Part shown: in pieces, positions 30,111-39,149 of the stretch
Layout of the letters: each line of letters opens with the position of its first letter
How positions within the stretch are numbered: position 1 is the first letter of the stretch
NCBI RefSeq assembly: GCF_022378355.1
Contig: NZ_JAKMAJ010000001.1
Coordinates: 461,531-525,530, forward strand
Source of the DNA: Brenneria bubanii
GTDB lineage: Bacteria; Pseudomonadota; Gammaproteobacteria; Enterobacterales; Enterobacteriaceae
Direction of reading: 5' to 3'
DNA: 64,000 nt
Program-made: the position numbers and the translations under genes
Notes under the pieces: generated by a model
Told to the model about the DNA's origin: nothing
The model's database searches: none
What the model saw: the letters and a program-made list of their open reading frames with translations, nothing else

Positions 30111-32357
30111 TTAACGACCGCCCCGGATCAACCCCCCCAGCCCGCGTTCTTCAATAAAAAGAGAGGCCCATTGGCGAACTTCGGCGGCGCTCTGGGCTTT
30201 CAGCAATTGTTGCACCAGCGTTTGCACCTCGGTTAAATCCAACTGACGCAGCAGGTATTTAATGCGCGCCACGCTGCGCCCATTCATACTGAGCGATCGA
30301 TATCCCAGCCCCATCAGCATCAACGCGCCCAGAGGTTCCCCCGCCATTTCGCCACAGACGGAGAAGGAGATATCAAGCCGTCGGCACTCGGTCGAGATGA
30401 TATACAATACCTGTATCATCGACGGGTGCAGGCTGTCATACAGCGAAGCGACATGGGTATTGTTACGATCCACCGCCAGTAAATATTGGGTCAAATCGTT
30501 GGTGCCGACGGAAACAAAGTCAACGCGTGAAGCCAGATGCGGCAACAGAAAAACCATGGCCGGCACTTCGATCATAATGCCGATTCGGGGTTTAGGCTGA
30601 GGAAAACCCATCAGCTCTTCGACTTCGCTTACCGCCTGGGCGATCAAACCGCGCGCCTCGTCGATCTCATCCAGACTGCTCACCATCGGCAATAGAATAT
30701 TCAAATTCCCGATGTGCGCGTTCGCGCGCAGCATAGCCCGAATTTGAATTAAAAATATTTCCGGCTGATCGAGGGTTATACGAATGCCGCGCCAGCCAAG
30801 ACAAGGGTTCTCTTCACTGATTGGTAAATAAGGCAACGGCTTATCCGCGCCGATATCCAAAGTGCGCAACATCACCGGACGAGTAGGATAGAGCTGCAGC
30901 ATGCCCAGATACTGCGACATTTGTTCATCTTCGGACGGAAAACCGCTCTGGAGCATAAAAGGAATTTCAGTTCGATACAGACCTACGCCATCGACCTGAT
31001 TAATAAAAAGCTTTTCATGATCGGTGCTTAGGCCGGCATTCAGCATCACCTTGATACGCTCACCGCTTTTCAAAACGGCCGGGCGATCCATATCATCTTC
31101 GGCTAAACGCGTTAGCTCATTTTCCTCAACCAACAGACGCTGGTATTCCTGCACCAGCGAAGGTTCAGGATCCACCAACAGTTCGCCGCGATAGCCATCG
31201 ATAATCAGTAAACGCTGATTAAGCTGATCCGGTTCAATATCCACGCCCACCAGGGTGGGGATCCCCATGGCGCGCACCAGAATTGCCGCATGCGAATTCG
31301 CGGCGCCGTCGAATACCACGACGCCCGCCAGCCGCTCCTGCGGCAGCTCGGCCAACAGCGTGGCCGTCAGTTCATCGGCCACTAGGATGAAACGTTCCGG
31401 CCACTGCCCGATACTTTGCGCATTATCGTCAAGATGGAACAGCAGACGTTGTCCTAAGGCGCGCAGGTCGCCGGCCCGTTCACGCAGATAGGTATCCTGC
31501 AAACTGGAAAACTGGGCGGCAAAACGCTCAATCACCAGCTTAACCGCCCACTCGGCCGCATGACCGGCATCCACTTCCTGAAACAGCTCCCGCTTCAGGC
31601 GGGCATCGTTCAGCAGGTGAGAGTACAAATCAAAAATAGCGGCGCTTTCTTTTTGCGCGCTGGCGCTGAAGCGTTTACTGAAGCGCCGGAACTCCGTCGT
31701 CGCTTCTTCTAAAGCCTGCGTTAACCGCGCCCGTTCCCGTTCGCCGTTCAGATTCGAGGCCGGAAAAACGTGATCCAGCGAAGGCTGAGTACAGTCTCGC
31801 CAGCCGGGCGCCAACGCGACGCCGGGCGACGCCACCAGCGCCTTAATCCGCGCCTGACGGTATCGACCAAATAATGTTTTAATCTGCGATAGTGAAAGAA
31901 TGGCCGCCATCTGGGTCGCCAGCGTGACCATGAACGACTCTTCATTTTTATCAAACTGACGGTGCTCGCGCTGCTGCACAACCAATACGCCGAGCAATTG
32001 ACGACGGTGGATAACCGGTACGCCCAGGAAAGAGCGAAAGTGCTGTTCTTGTACCGCGGGAATGTATTTGAAGCTGGGATGGGCGCGGGCATCGGCCAGG
32101 TTAATCAGCTCGGCGCGCTGCCCCACCAGACCGACCACGCCTTGTCCGAATGCCAGCGTAACGGCGCGTCCGCGCGGTTTTTTCAAACCACGCGTCGCCA
32201 TCAGGTAATAACATTGATGATCGTGATCGGCCAGATAGATGGAACAGACTTCCGTGTCCATTGCCTGGCAGGTTTCATTGACCAGAATTTCCAGCGCATC
32301 ATTAAGGCGGGCCGCCGCCGCTACTTTTTCGACAATTTCTCGCAAGCGCGTGAGCAT
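30111..32357 (-). CDS. ptsP: Phosphoenolpyruvate-protein phosphotransferase PtsP (EI-Ntr)
   Basis: 748 residues, the E. coli length. An N-terminal GAF domain (about 1-165; CSIYLADHDHQCYYLMATRG) senses glutamine. The enzyme I body follows, with the phosphorylated His in FDGAANSHAAILVRAMGIP (near residue 356), a PEP-binding barrel with MLRTLDIGADKPLPY and the acid/base Cys in SFSVCGEMAGEP. It feeds phosphate to NPr and EIIA-Ntr, which regulate potassium uptake and stress responses. It begins 12 bases after rppH and forms an operon with it. Confidence 0.97.
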   Translation of the reverse strand: MLTRLREIVEKVAAAARLNDALEILVNETCQAMDTEVCSIYLADHDHQCYYLMATRGLKKPRGRAVTLAFGQGVVGLVGQRAELINLADARAHPSFKYIPAVQEQHFRSFLGVPVIHRRQLLGVLVVQQREHRQFDKNEESFMVTLATQMAAILSLSQIKTLFGRYRQARIKALVASPGVALAPGWRDCTQPSLDHVFPASNLNGERERARLTQALEEATTEFRRFSKRFSASAQKESAAIFDLYSHLLNDARLKRELFQEVDAGHAAEWAVKLVIERFAAQFSSLQDTYLRERAGDLRALGQRLLFHLDDNAQSIGQWPERFILVADELTATLLAELPQERLAGVVVFDGAANSHAAILVRAMGIPTLVGVDIEPDQLNQRLLIIDGYRGELLVDPEPSLVQEYQRLLVEENELTRLAEDDMDRPAVLKSGERIKVMLNAGLSTDHEKLFINQVDGVGLYRTEIPFMLQSGFPSEDEQMSQYLGMLQLYPTRPVMLRTLDIGADKPLPYLPISEENPCLGWRGIRITLDQPEIFLIQIRAMLRANAHIGNLNILLPMVSSLDEIDEARGLIAQAVSEVEELMGFPQPKPRIGIMIEVPAMVFLLPHLASRVDFVSVGTNDLTQYLLAVDRNNTHVASLYDSLHPSMIQVLYIISTECRRLDISFSVCGEMAGEPLGALMLMGLGYRSLSMNGRSVARIKYLLRQLDLTEVQTLVQQLLKAQSAAEVRQWASLFIEERGLGGLIRGGR

Positions 32358-32369
32358 GATGTGCCTGTA

Positions 32370-32903
32370 TTATCCTCTTTTTCGCCGAAAGCCTGACGGC
32401 GGCGCCGTCCGAACCGCAGCATTCTCCTGAAGCTGTATCACCGGGCTGATAAACTCCTTCATCACCCGACGATAAACATCGCGTTTGAAAGAGACAACCT
32501 GGCGTACCGGATACCAGTAACTGACCCAGCGCCAGCCATCAAACTCAGGTGTGCCACTGCTTTGCATATTGATATCTGACTCATTACACATTAACTGTAG
32601 CAGAAACCATTTTTGCTTTTGGCCGATACATACCGGTTTTGTATCCCAACGCACCAAACGTTTTGGTAATTTATAGCGTAACCAGCTGCGGGTGGATGCC
32701 AGAATACGGACATCTTTTCTCCGTAAACCCACTTCTTCATACAGTTCGCGATACATCGCCTGTTCTGCGCTTTCTCCGGGGTTAATCCCCCCCTGGGGAA
32801 ACTGCCAGGAGTGCTGACCGTAACGACGGGCCCACAAGACCTGCCCCAAGCGATTACAAATTACAATGCCAACATTCGGGCGGTAGCCATCATCATCGAT
32901 CAC
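32370..32903 (-). CDS. rppH: RNA pyrophosphohydrolase RppH
   Basis: 177 residues. The Nudix box reads [23 protein letters not shown] (about residues 38-60), a perfect GX5EX7REUXEEXGU. The [16 protein letters not shown] segment before it and [12 protein letters not shown] after it match RppH. The enzyme removes pyrophosphate from 5'-triphosphate mRNA ends and triggers RNase E decay. It is the first gene of the rppH-ptsP operon. Confidence 0.97.
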   Translation of the reverse strand: MIDDDGYRPNVGIVICNRLGQVLWARRYGQHSWQFPQGGINPGESAEQAMYRELYEEVGLRRKDVRILASTRSWLRYKLPKRLVRWDTKPVCIGQKQKWFLLQLMCNESDINMQSSGTPEFDGWRWVSYWYPVRQVVSFKRDVYRRVMKEFISPVIQLQENAAVRTAPPSGFRRKRG

Positions 32904-33590
32904 CGGACTACCTCGATAGACTTAAATGCAAAGATGACTTGATTGTTTCACACTCCCGCCAGACGGTAAACCACTGCTTGGAACAGTTATCGTTCTAATA
33001 AGAATTAGATAACCCACAGACTTAACCAAAGTTATAAACATGTAAACTTCAATACAGGCGTTTTATTCACTATTTCTGTGGACATCTTTGTGCAGAACCC
33101 ATGAAAAAGTGAGTAAAACTTATTTTTACGTTAAAAAACGCCTCGCGGATAAAAATAAAATAATCCTTTTTTTTCATAAAATTAAGCCTTTCAACAACCA
33201 CCGAATCACGCTGATATCCCGCGACTAAATCGTCGCCATCGCAATAGTGGCGAAAGATCGCACTATGTCGGTTTTATCCACAGAAGCGCCCCCCTCTTCA
33301 GGCAAAAAACAGACAAAAACAGCAAAACCCCCCTACGTCAAGGCTGTAAATCAAACCAGTGATCCATCTTTATACGGGTTATCCAAGAAATCTGTGGATA
33401 AGATGGTGTAAGATCCTGTTCATTGTTGGTGTCTACAAGTGCACAGTTTGCCAAACCAGATCCGGCGAGCCTAATCAGACGAAAAAAAACCGCTATGAAT
33501 CATGCTATTATTGAGCGTATCAACAGGCTCTACGGTTGTGCATTAATCGTTTTCAAACGTTGTATTTTTTTTGAGCGAAAAAATCAGGCT
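32904..33590. promoter_or_regulatory. Divergent rppH/mutH region with DnaA boxes and clustered GATC sites
   Basis: There is no gene in 687 bases. Two perfect DnaA boxes TTATCCACA lie at 33274-33282 (+) and 33393-33401 (-), with weaker matches at 33379-33387 and 33077-33085. An A/T-rich tract spans about 33118-33188. Four GATC sites occur within 207 bases (33256, 33361, 33412, 33459). Promoters for both divergent genes must also lie here. Confidence 0.6.
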
Positions 33591-34286
33591 ATGGATTTTA
33601 TCAATTCCCCCTCCGTTTCCACTACGCCGCCACGAAGTGAGCAGGATCTGCTGCTGCGGGCCGAATCGCTTGCGGGCTACAACCTGGCCGAGCTGGCGGA
33701 TATCGCGCGACTGCCCCTACCGGCGAATCTGAAACGGGATAAAGGGTGGATAGGCATACTGCTCGAGCTTTTTCTCGGCGCCAGCGCCGGCAGCAAGCCA
33801 GAGCAGGATTTCGCCGATATCGGCATTGAGCTGAAGACTATCCCCATCGACGAACAGGGGCGGCCGCTGGAGACCACTTTCGTTTGCGTTGCGCCGCTGA
33901 CCGGCAACAGCGGCGTCACTTGGGAAAGCTGTCACGTGCGTCACAAGCTGGCGCGGGTGCTGTGGATCCCGGTTGAAGGATCGCGGCATATTCCGCTGGG
34001 CGAACGTCGAATCGGCGCGCCGCTTATCTGGAGTCCCAGCCGGGAAGAGGAAGAGCAACTGCGGCGTGACTGGGAAGAGCTGATGGACTTGATTGTACTT
34101 GGCCGGGTTGAAAGCATCACCGCGCGCCACGGCGAGGTGCTGCAATTACGCCCCAAAGCGGCAAATAGCCAGGCATTGACGGAAGCGATTGGGGAGTTTG
34201 GACAACCGATTATGACCTTGCCCCGGGGGTTCTACCTAAAAAAAACCTTTACCGCTCCCCTGCTGGCGCGCCATTTTCTGCTGTAA
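33591..34286 (+). CDS. mutH: DNA mismatch repair endonuclease MutH
   Basis: 231 residues from the ATG at 33591. An open extension reaches 33423, but the family start is here. It has a type II restriction-endonuclease-like fold with the catalytic D..E.K in [13 protein letters not shown], the KRDKGWIG motif upstream, and the C-terminal [21 protein letters not shown]. MutH nicks the unmethylated strand at hemimethylated GATC after activation by MutS-MutL. In E. coli the next gene is ygdQ; here it is a Ter island. Confidence 0.97.
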   Translation: MDFINSPSVSTTPPRSEQDLLLRAESLAGYNLAELADIARLPLPANLKRDKGWIGILLELFLGASAGSKPEQDFADIGIELKTIPIDEQGRPLETTFVCVAPLTGNSGVTWESCHVRHKLARVLWIPVEGSRHIPLGERRIGAPLIWSPSREEEEQLRRDWEELMDLIVLGRVESITARHGEVLQLRPKAANSQALTEAIGEFGQPIMTLPRGFYLKKTFTAPLLARHFLL

Positions 34287-34376
34287 CAGGACACGTCAAG
34301 CTTGCCTTCAGGCGACTGGGATTTAACGTTTTTATTCAGCGCGCTAAGCGAGTACCGTTTTTGTTGATAATTACGG

Positions 34377-34850
34377 TTACTGCGAAATATTACTTTGAGA
34401 TAACGCGGAGGTGAACTCGGCGATGCAACGATCGACTAAAAGCTCCACGGCATCACTCCTTGTGGTATCGGCAAGAATAGCGAGTCGATCGATTTTGCGC
34501 AGCACAGACATCCGCAAAGAGAGCGATACCGCCTTTTTCTTTTCCTTATCCAGTGAAACTTTGCTAACGACCTCACCGGTTTTATGCTCAATGCTTGACA
34601 CCAAGGCTTCATGCATTCTGCGAATGGTTTTCTTATCAAGAAAGCCATGCCCAACGAGCTGATAAGAGTGTGTGGCTTTGCGGTATTTTATCTCGGCAGA
34701 ATAGGTTTCCCGCAATTCCTTTAGCGCGCGAGTTAAGGTGGGCTCGGAACAGGCAAGCTGAATGATGATCTTTTTGGTGGGCACCGGCAGACCTGAACCT
34801 AGCAGGATAGCCAGCCGAAAAATACGAGCCTGTCTTGTACTGAGTTGCAT
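34377..34850 (-). CDS. terW: TerW-like tellurite-cluster regulator
   Basis: 157 residues from the ATG at 34848-34850. The N-terminal half is a winged-helix-like segment (LSTRQARIFRLAILLGSGLPVPTKKIIIQLACSEPTLTRALKELRETY, described by its ends). The C-terminal 45 residues form a ribbon-helix-helix-like motif (AVSLSLRMSVLRKIDRLA). This combination and the wording at the N-terminus match TerW of the E. coli O157 and R478 ter islands, reported to bind ter promoters. It is convergent with mutH and borders the Ter block. Identification is from recalled family sequence, so moderately sure. Confidence 0.75.
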   Translation of the reverse strand: MQLSTRQARIFRLAILLGSGLPVPTKKIIIQLACSEPTLTRALKELRETYSAEIKYRKATHSYQLVGHGFLDKKTIRRMHEALVSSIEHKTGEVVSKVSLDKEKKKAVSLSLRMSVLRKIDRLAILADTTRSDAVELLVDRCIAEFTSALSQSNISQ

Positions 34851-35207
34851 GGTTAGTGAGTGCCTACTGTCGTTTTGTGGTGGCCGATAGAACAAAAAAC
34901 ACCGCTTGTAGCCATGTTTCTCACGCAATGAAATGGTGCTGGCGCCTCTATCGGATCAATCTGCTCAGGAGCGTGGTAACAGAGCCTATCAGGCATAACG
35001 TCAATCCCAGCTAAATCAACGCCCGGAAACACAACAGACAGACCAGTATCTACCTGATAACGCAGGGTATCATGAGGTCATATCCTCTGTTTTTTAAAGC
35101 CCCGCGAGGCTTGATACTCAGACCTGGGGCGACCTGGCGCAATTTCCGGCGTAAGCCTGGAATTATACTGACTGATTGTCGAGCCCCGAATTCCACCGCG
35201 CTTCCCT
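34851..35207. other. Intergenic region between terW and the Ter metabolite operon
   Basis: No supported gene in 357 bases. It should contain the terW promoter and the end of the minus-strand operon. A weak hairpin AAGCC/GGCTT around 35096-35112 could end the operon. A plus-strand GAGG/CCTC hairpin followed by TGTTTTTT (35074-35095) is also seen. Neither is strong. Confidence 0.4.
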
Positions 35208-36164
35208 TTATTGTTGGTTTGTGAGGGTCACCAGACGCACGCCTTCCGGCGCGCCGTCCTGTGCGATGCCATAGACCTGAGCCTGCTCGAGAACCCTTGC
35301 CGCCCAGCGCCGATGGGTTGTCGGCTCACACATTGCGCCTTGCGATTTGAACACAGCCTGACTGGAGTTCAGGATCCTAAGGGCATCCTCATGATCCTCT
35401 GGAGTGATCATCAGAGCCCGCTCAATCTTTGCCACCTGGTTGGGATGAATAGCGGTTTTCCCCACCAGTCCGTGCGCCATATCGAGCGCCAACTCACGTT
35501 CCATCACGTTATGGTCATCAATGTGCTCGCAGACCGGTGAAGTCAGAGCAAAATCACGTGAGCCGAAAACGGCCACCAGCATTTTGATGACGTAGCCCAT
35601 CGGACTGTCATACAGCGTGAGATTACGCGGGCGGCGCAGCGAGATAACATTCATCAGATCGTTGCCGCCAATGCGCAGCGCAATGATGCGATCATGACAG
35701 GGATGCCCGGCCAGCGTGGCGGCGAGTTCACGCATCCGTATGACATCGAAGACATCTTCGGTTTCCAGCGTCGGCATCATGCAAAGGTGTGTATCCTGCA
35801 TGATTGCCCACCATTCCGGCAGGGAAGCAAGGGTGAATTTGGGCAGGACAAGCCCGTCGACCGGCGATAGGTCCAAAGACTCCGTCAGGTATTTACCCAT
35901 CGGTAGGTGGCGGGGACGAATAAAAACGAGCGGCCATTCGGCACCTTGCCCATCAGCCTTGGCGGAAAGTAATGCCGCCAGCACCCGTTTTAAATTTTCT
36001 ATGGCCGCAGGCACGTCGGCATCACTGACCGCATCCTCAAGACAAATGACAATGGAACGTAGCCCTTCGATTTCATTGTTCAGCACGCTTTTGGCAATAT
36101 CAGTACGCGTTGCGGGCATGTAGAGCGTAGCGCCCAGCCGGTATGGCGATAGTCTTTTTGTCAT
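35208..36164 (-). CDS. HpcH/HpaI-CitE-like aldolase/lyase of the Ter metabolite module
   Basis: 318 residues. It is a TIM-barrel CitE-like protein with the metal/substrate motifs IVICLEDAVSDAD, FIRPRHL, GLVLPKFTL, MMPTLETEDVFDV, LRIGGNDLMNVI and GKTAIHPNQV. Family members cleave or form C-C bonds using Mg2+ and a CoA-thioester or keto acid. In Ter clusters a CitE-like enzyme is part of a predicted pathway for a nucleoside-like or modified-sugar compound. It is the last gene of a five-gene operon and overlaps the preceding gene by 1 base. The substrate is unknown. Confidence 0.82.
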   Translation of the reverse strand: MTKRLSPYRLGATLYMPATRTDIAKSVLNNEIEGLRSIVICLEDAVSDADVPAAIENLKRVLAALLSAKADGQGAEWPLVFIRPRHLPMGKYLTESLDLSPVDGLVLPKFTLASLPEWWAIMQDTHLCMMPTLETEDVFDVIRMRELAATLAGHPCHDRIIALRIGGNDLMNVISLRRPRNLTLYDSPMGYVIKMLVAVFGSRDFALTSPVCEHIDDHNVMERELALDMAHGLVGKTAIHPNQVAKIERALMITPEDHEDALRILNSSQAVFKSQGAMCEPTTHRRWAARVLEQAQVYGIAQDGAPEGVRLVTLTNQQ

Positions 36165-37243
36165 CAGCGAACCTTTTTGATAATGGTGACGGCCCGATAC
36201 TGCCCGATGCGGTCGCCGACCTCAGTAATGGTGATGTTTTTTTCACGGGCTAAATACACCAACAGGGCAACGTCCTGATCATGAACCGAACGGACAAGAA
36301 CGTGTTCGGGGACCCGGCGTAAAACGGCGCGCGTGGCTTCGGCAATGCCGGGTTTAATTCGGTTAATGCTGCAAATATTGTACTCCGCGGCCAGCGACGA
36401 AATAATCAGCTCGCTCTGTGATTTCAACGGCGCGAAATCCGCAGGACTCCACTGGCTGGCGGGGATTTCATTCATATCCAGTTGGTTACGGCACTCGGCA
36501 ACGGTGTCGACCAGTAGGCGGCTGCATTCAAACTGGCGAAGGTGATCGCATTGCACGCAGCCGTGTAATCCCTCTGATGACCAGATGGATCGTGAAATCA
36601 GCCCGGATACCGGCGCGCCCATAATACCGAAGGGGATCAACCAGTCATCGTTACTGGCGGCAAGCCATGACGCGCCACAAGGGTCGGCCAGGACAACCAG
36701 CCGAGGATCTTCCGGATAGCCTGAACGTGACGCCAGAGAACGGCGAAGCTCCCCCGTAATTGCGCCCTTACCCGTCCAACCATCGACAAACACCACGCCC
36801 TCTTTGCCATGCCGGGCCTCAATCCAGTCCATCGCGGTGTCGTCAATGCCACGATCCCGAATAATGCTCACCCCATAGTGATAGGATCGTTTCCCCATAG
36901 CCCGGAGAGTCTGATGCAGCATCACGCCAAGGGGCACCCCCGCCCGGACCAAACTGACCAAGACAATCGGCGTATCGCCAAAGCGGTCTGACAGGGCTTT
37001 GGCCAACATCACCGTTTCTCTCGCCAGACGCGCGGCGCCCTGCTCCAAGGCGCGAGCGAACAGATCCAGATGCCAGCGGGTCGGTTCAGGTTCCTGACTC
37101 AGCATCTCGGAGTAATGCTTTTCGCCCGACTGAATAAGCCGTTCTTTTTGATCTACCGGCGTCATTTCCATTTCGACCGGCTGAAGAAGGAAATGCACGT
37201 CGTCAGTAAGATAGGATCCCGAAAAGGGGGTAAATGGCCGCAT
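36164..37243 (-). CDS. StiP-like phosphoribosyltransferase-fold protein of the Ter cluster
   Basis: 359 residues from the ATG at 37241-37243, 1 base after the HAD gene. The N-terminal two thirds show a PRTase-like fold: VLVSLVRAGVPLGVMLHQTL, then the PRPP-loop-like segment GVVFVDGWTGKGAITGELRR. The last about 100 residues (INRIKPGIAEATRAVLRRVPEHVLV ... EVGDRIGQYRAVTIIKKV) resemble the PELOTA-like RNA-binding domain reported for these proteins. Databases often name the family 'cysteine protease StiP'. The PRTase reading is the better one from the motifs. It likely attaches a base or another group to PRPP. Confidence 0.78.
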   Translation of the reverse strand: MRPFTPFSGSYLTDDVHFLLQPVEMEMTPVDQKERLIQSGEKHYSEMLSQEPEPTRWHLDLFARALEQGAARLARETVMLAKALSDRFGDTPIVLVSLVRAGVPLGVMLHQTLRAMGKRSYHYGVSIIRDRGIDDTAMDWIEARHGKEGVVFVDGWTGKGAITGELRRSLASRSGYPEDPRLVVLADPCGASWLAASNDDWLIPFGIMGAPVSGLISRSIWSSEGLHGCVQCDHLRQFECSRLLVDTVAECRNQLDMNEIPASQWSPADFAPLKSQSELIISSLAAEYNICSINRIKPGIAEATRAVLRRVPEHVLVRSVHDQDVALLVYLAREKNITITEVGDRIGQYRAVTIIKKVR

Positions 37244-37244
37244 A

Positions 37245-38018
37245 TTAGCTTTCTCCGAAAACATGGCGACTGATATGTTCGGCAAACTGGCTCTGTTGAG
37301 GCAGACCAAACCAGTTACACAGCTTCATAAACCGATAGTCACTCAGGCTGTCGCCCAGACCAATCACCGGAAAAACGCCGCGTTCGGCCCGCAGTTTGTC
37401 CAGCAGATACCGGGTCGCCAGGCCTTTTTCAACCGGCGTGGGCAACCACGCAATATTGTTGCTGTTGCGATGGATGTAAAAACCAGCGGTCGGAAAGCGG
37501 GTTTCGATTTCATCGCCTATGGCATAAAGTTCCTCAAGCCGGGTGCTGTCCGTATGCTTCATCACCAGATACACCGGCGTATCGTCATATTCATAATTGA
37601 TACGGGCCCACCCCTTGATGCCGCGTTCCGCCATTAGGGTGGTAATGCCCCGCTGCATGGCAAGCAGCGGTTCCCGATAGGCAGACAGGCTGGCCAGCAT
37701 CTGTGCTTTCCACTCTTCGTCAGGTTTTCCTTCCGGCGTGAGGATCACCGCACCGTGCGTAACGATGGCCCATGAGCTAAACGGAATGGTCACACGGCTG
37801 ATTTCTTCCGTCCCCCGGGCGGTGACCGGAATGAAGTCGGCGTGCTCAAGCAACCAGTCCACCAGCATGGCTTGCTCCTCGGTCATAAAACTGCGGGCAT
37901 TCAGAGTGCGGTCTAAAGCCCCCGGTCGATAAGGCTCAAGCGCCAGCTCATCCACCATTTTCCGGCGTGTCTGGAAGAGGGTATCGTCGAGGTCCGAGAG
38001 AACGACAGGCTTATTCAT
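37245..38018 (-). CDS. HAD-superfamily phosphatase of the Ter metabolite module
   Basis: 257 residues. HAD motif I is VVLSDLDDTLFQTRRK (nucleophile Asp at residue 9, acid/base Asp at 11). Motif II lies in FIPVTARGTEEI, and motifs III/IV in PVEKGLATRYLLDKL and VIGLGDSLSDYRFMKL. The large cap domain (about residues 90-190) is of the HAD-IIB (Cof/sucrose-phosphatase) type. It probably removes a phosphate from the pathway intermediate. It overlaps the preceding PRTase gene by 8 bases, which points to coupled translation. Confidence 0.82.
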   Translation of the reverse strand: MNKPVVLSDLDDTLFQTRRKMVDELALEPYRPGALDRTLNARSFMTEEQAMLVDWLLEHADFIPVTARGTEEISRVTIPFSSWAIVTHGAVILTPEGKPDEEWKAQMLASLSAYREPLLAMQRGITTLMAERGIKGWARINYEYDDTPVYLVMKHTDSTRLEELYAIGDEIETRFPTAGFYIHRNSNNIAWLPTPVEKGLATRYLLDKLRAERGVFPVIGLGDSLSDYRFMKLCNWFGLPQQSQFAEHISRHVFGES

Positions 38019-39147
38019 AAACGATCACCTCGACGACAGGCGCTACCGCTTTTAAGGCATAAAGCAGCGCGGGATCGACGCTCTCGGCGGGCGTTTCGAT
38101 ACACAACAGAATGCGGTCGAATTGCTGATGGGCGACGTTATAGACAAAATTAGGAATACCCAGTCCATAATTATCCGTAAAGGCAATCACCGACTCGATG
38201 GCGAAACCGGTGGAAATCGGCGACCGCGTTGTGCAACTGAACCTGACCTCAGCCCCCTCCATTTCCAGACGCTCGGCCAGCAGTAACGGCTCCCAAACAA
38301 ATTCCCCGGAACCCAGCACCAGAATGTTTTCTCCGGCTGATGCCGTAATTTCCGTTCCCAAATCTCTTGCCGGCGCCGCCATACCGAGACGTCCCCAGCT
38401 TTGTTTTCCCGTGATCGCTACGCTGCCTGATGCGGTGATGTTGACGTTCGGCATCACCGGAACGGGGGCATCGGTTTTTTTCTCCCAGAACCAGTCGCCC
38501 TGGGCGAGAGAAACCGGCGTAACCGGCAATGGGCACTGTTCTGTGATGGCGTTTCCACTCCAGTCGGTAAGCGTTACCGTAACGACCCGTTCTACTGCGC
38601 TCAGGCCCGCGTCGGTGCGCAGCGCGTTCAGCAGGTTAATGAAGGTGTTGCCGGTGGTGGCTTCATCATCGATAAGCACCAGAGTTCGGGCGTCGCGTAC
38701 GCGAGTCCGAAGCGCGGGATCGGTAGGTTGATAGAGCAAATGATCAGTCGCGTGTGAGTGATCTTCTTTAAATTCACACATCAATTGGCCGTCGACGGGA
38801 TGACGAGTTGAGGTCAGATAGACCACGTCGTCGAAACGCCTTAACGCCTCATCAAAAACCCCGGCCCCCAACCCAACAGCGGTTTCAGCCATGCCGATAA
38901 ACAGTACCGGCTGCGGCAAATCAGCCGGTAGCTGTTGAGCAAGTTGCCGGTAAGCAGCGCGCATAACGGCGGGAGAAATAGGAATATGTCGTCCCAGCAC
39001 TTTGCTGACAAACAGAAAAGCCCGCTTGGGATTACGGCGCTCTGCGATATCGAATAGCGAATCCAATGGCAGGGAGCCGCCGGTCGGGGTCACCGTCAGT
39101 GTCCCACCGGACAGCTCTTTACGATAGACGGCTGGTCTGTTAAGCAT
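38011..39147 (-). CDS. Orotate-PRTase-like protein with C-terminal TRSP-type domain, Ter cluster
   Basis: 378 residues. An N-terminal type I phosphoribosyltransferase fold carries LFIGMAETAVGLGAGVFDEALRR and the PRPP loop TLVLIDDEATTGNTFINL. The C-terminal domain starts near residue 235 (ITGKQSWGRLGMA) and contains ILVLGSGEFVWEPLLLAERLE, RFSCTTRSPI and a final TDNYGLGIPNFVYN block, as in the TRSP domain fused to PRTases in Ter clusters. It presumably makes an N-glycosidic bond from PRPP. It lies 2 bases from the ATP-grasp gene. Confidence 0.8.
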   Translation of the reverse strand: MLNRPAVYRKELSGGTLTVTPTGGSLPLDSLFDIAERRNPKRAFLFVSKVLGRHIPISPAVMRAAYRQLAQQLPADLPQPVLFIGMAETAVGLGAGVFDEALRRFDDVVYLTSTRHPVDGQLMCEFKEDHSHATDHLLYQPTDPALRTRVRDARTLVLIDDEATTGNTFINLLNALRTDAGLSAVERVVTVTLTDWSGNAITEQCPLPVTPVSLAQGDWFWEKKTDAPVPVMPNVNITASGSVAITGKQSWGRLGMAAPARDLGTEITASAGENILVLGSGEFVWEPLLLAERLEMEGAEVRFSCTTRSPISTGFAIESVIAFTDNYGLGIPNFVYNVAHQQFDRILLCIETPAESVDPALLYALKAVAPVVEVIVYE

Positions 39148-39149
39148 GA

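Noticed and set aside
33423-33590. N-terminal extension of MutH
   Set aside because: Family alignment starts at the ATG at 33591; the extension is A/T-rich and not conserved in type.
36164-37243. Cysteine protease function for the StiP-family gene
   Set aside because: No Cys-His pair in protease context; the PRPP-like loop and gene context argue for a PRTase fold.
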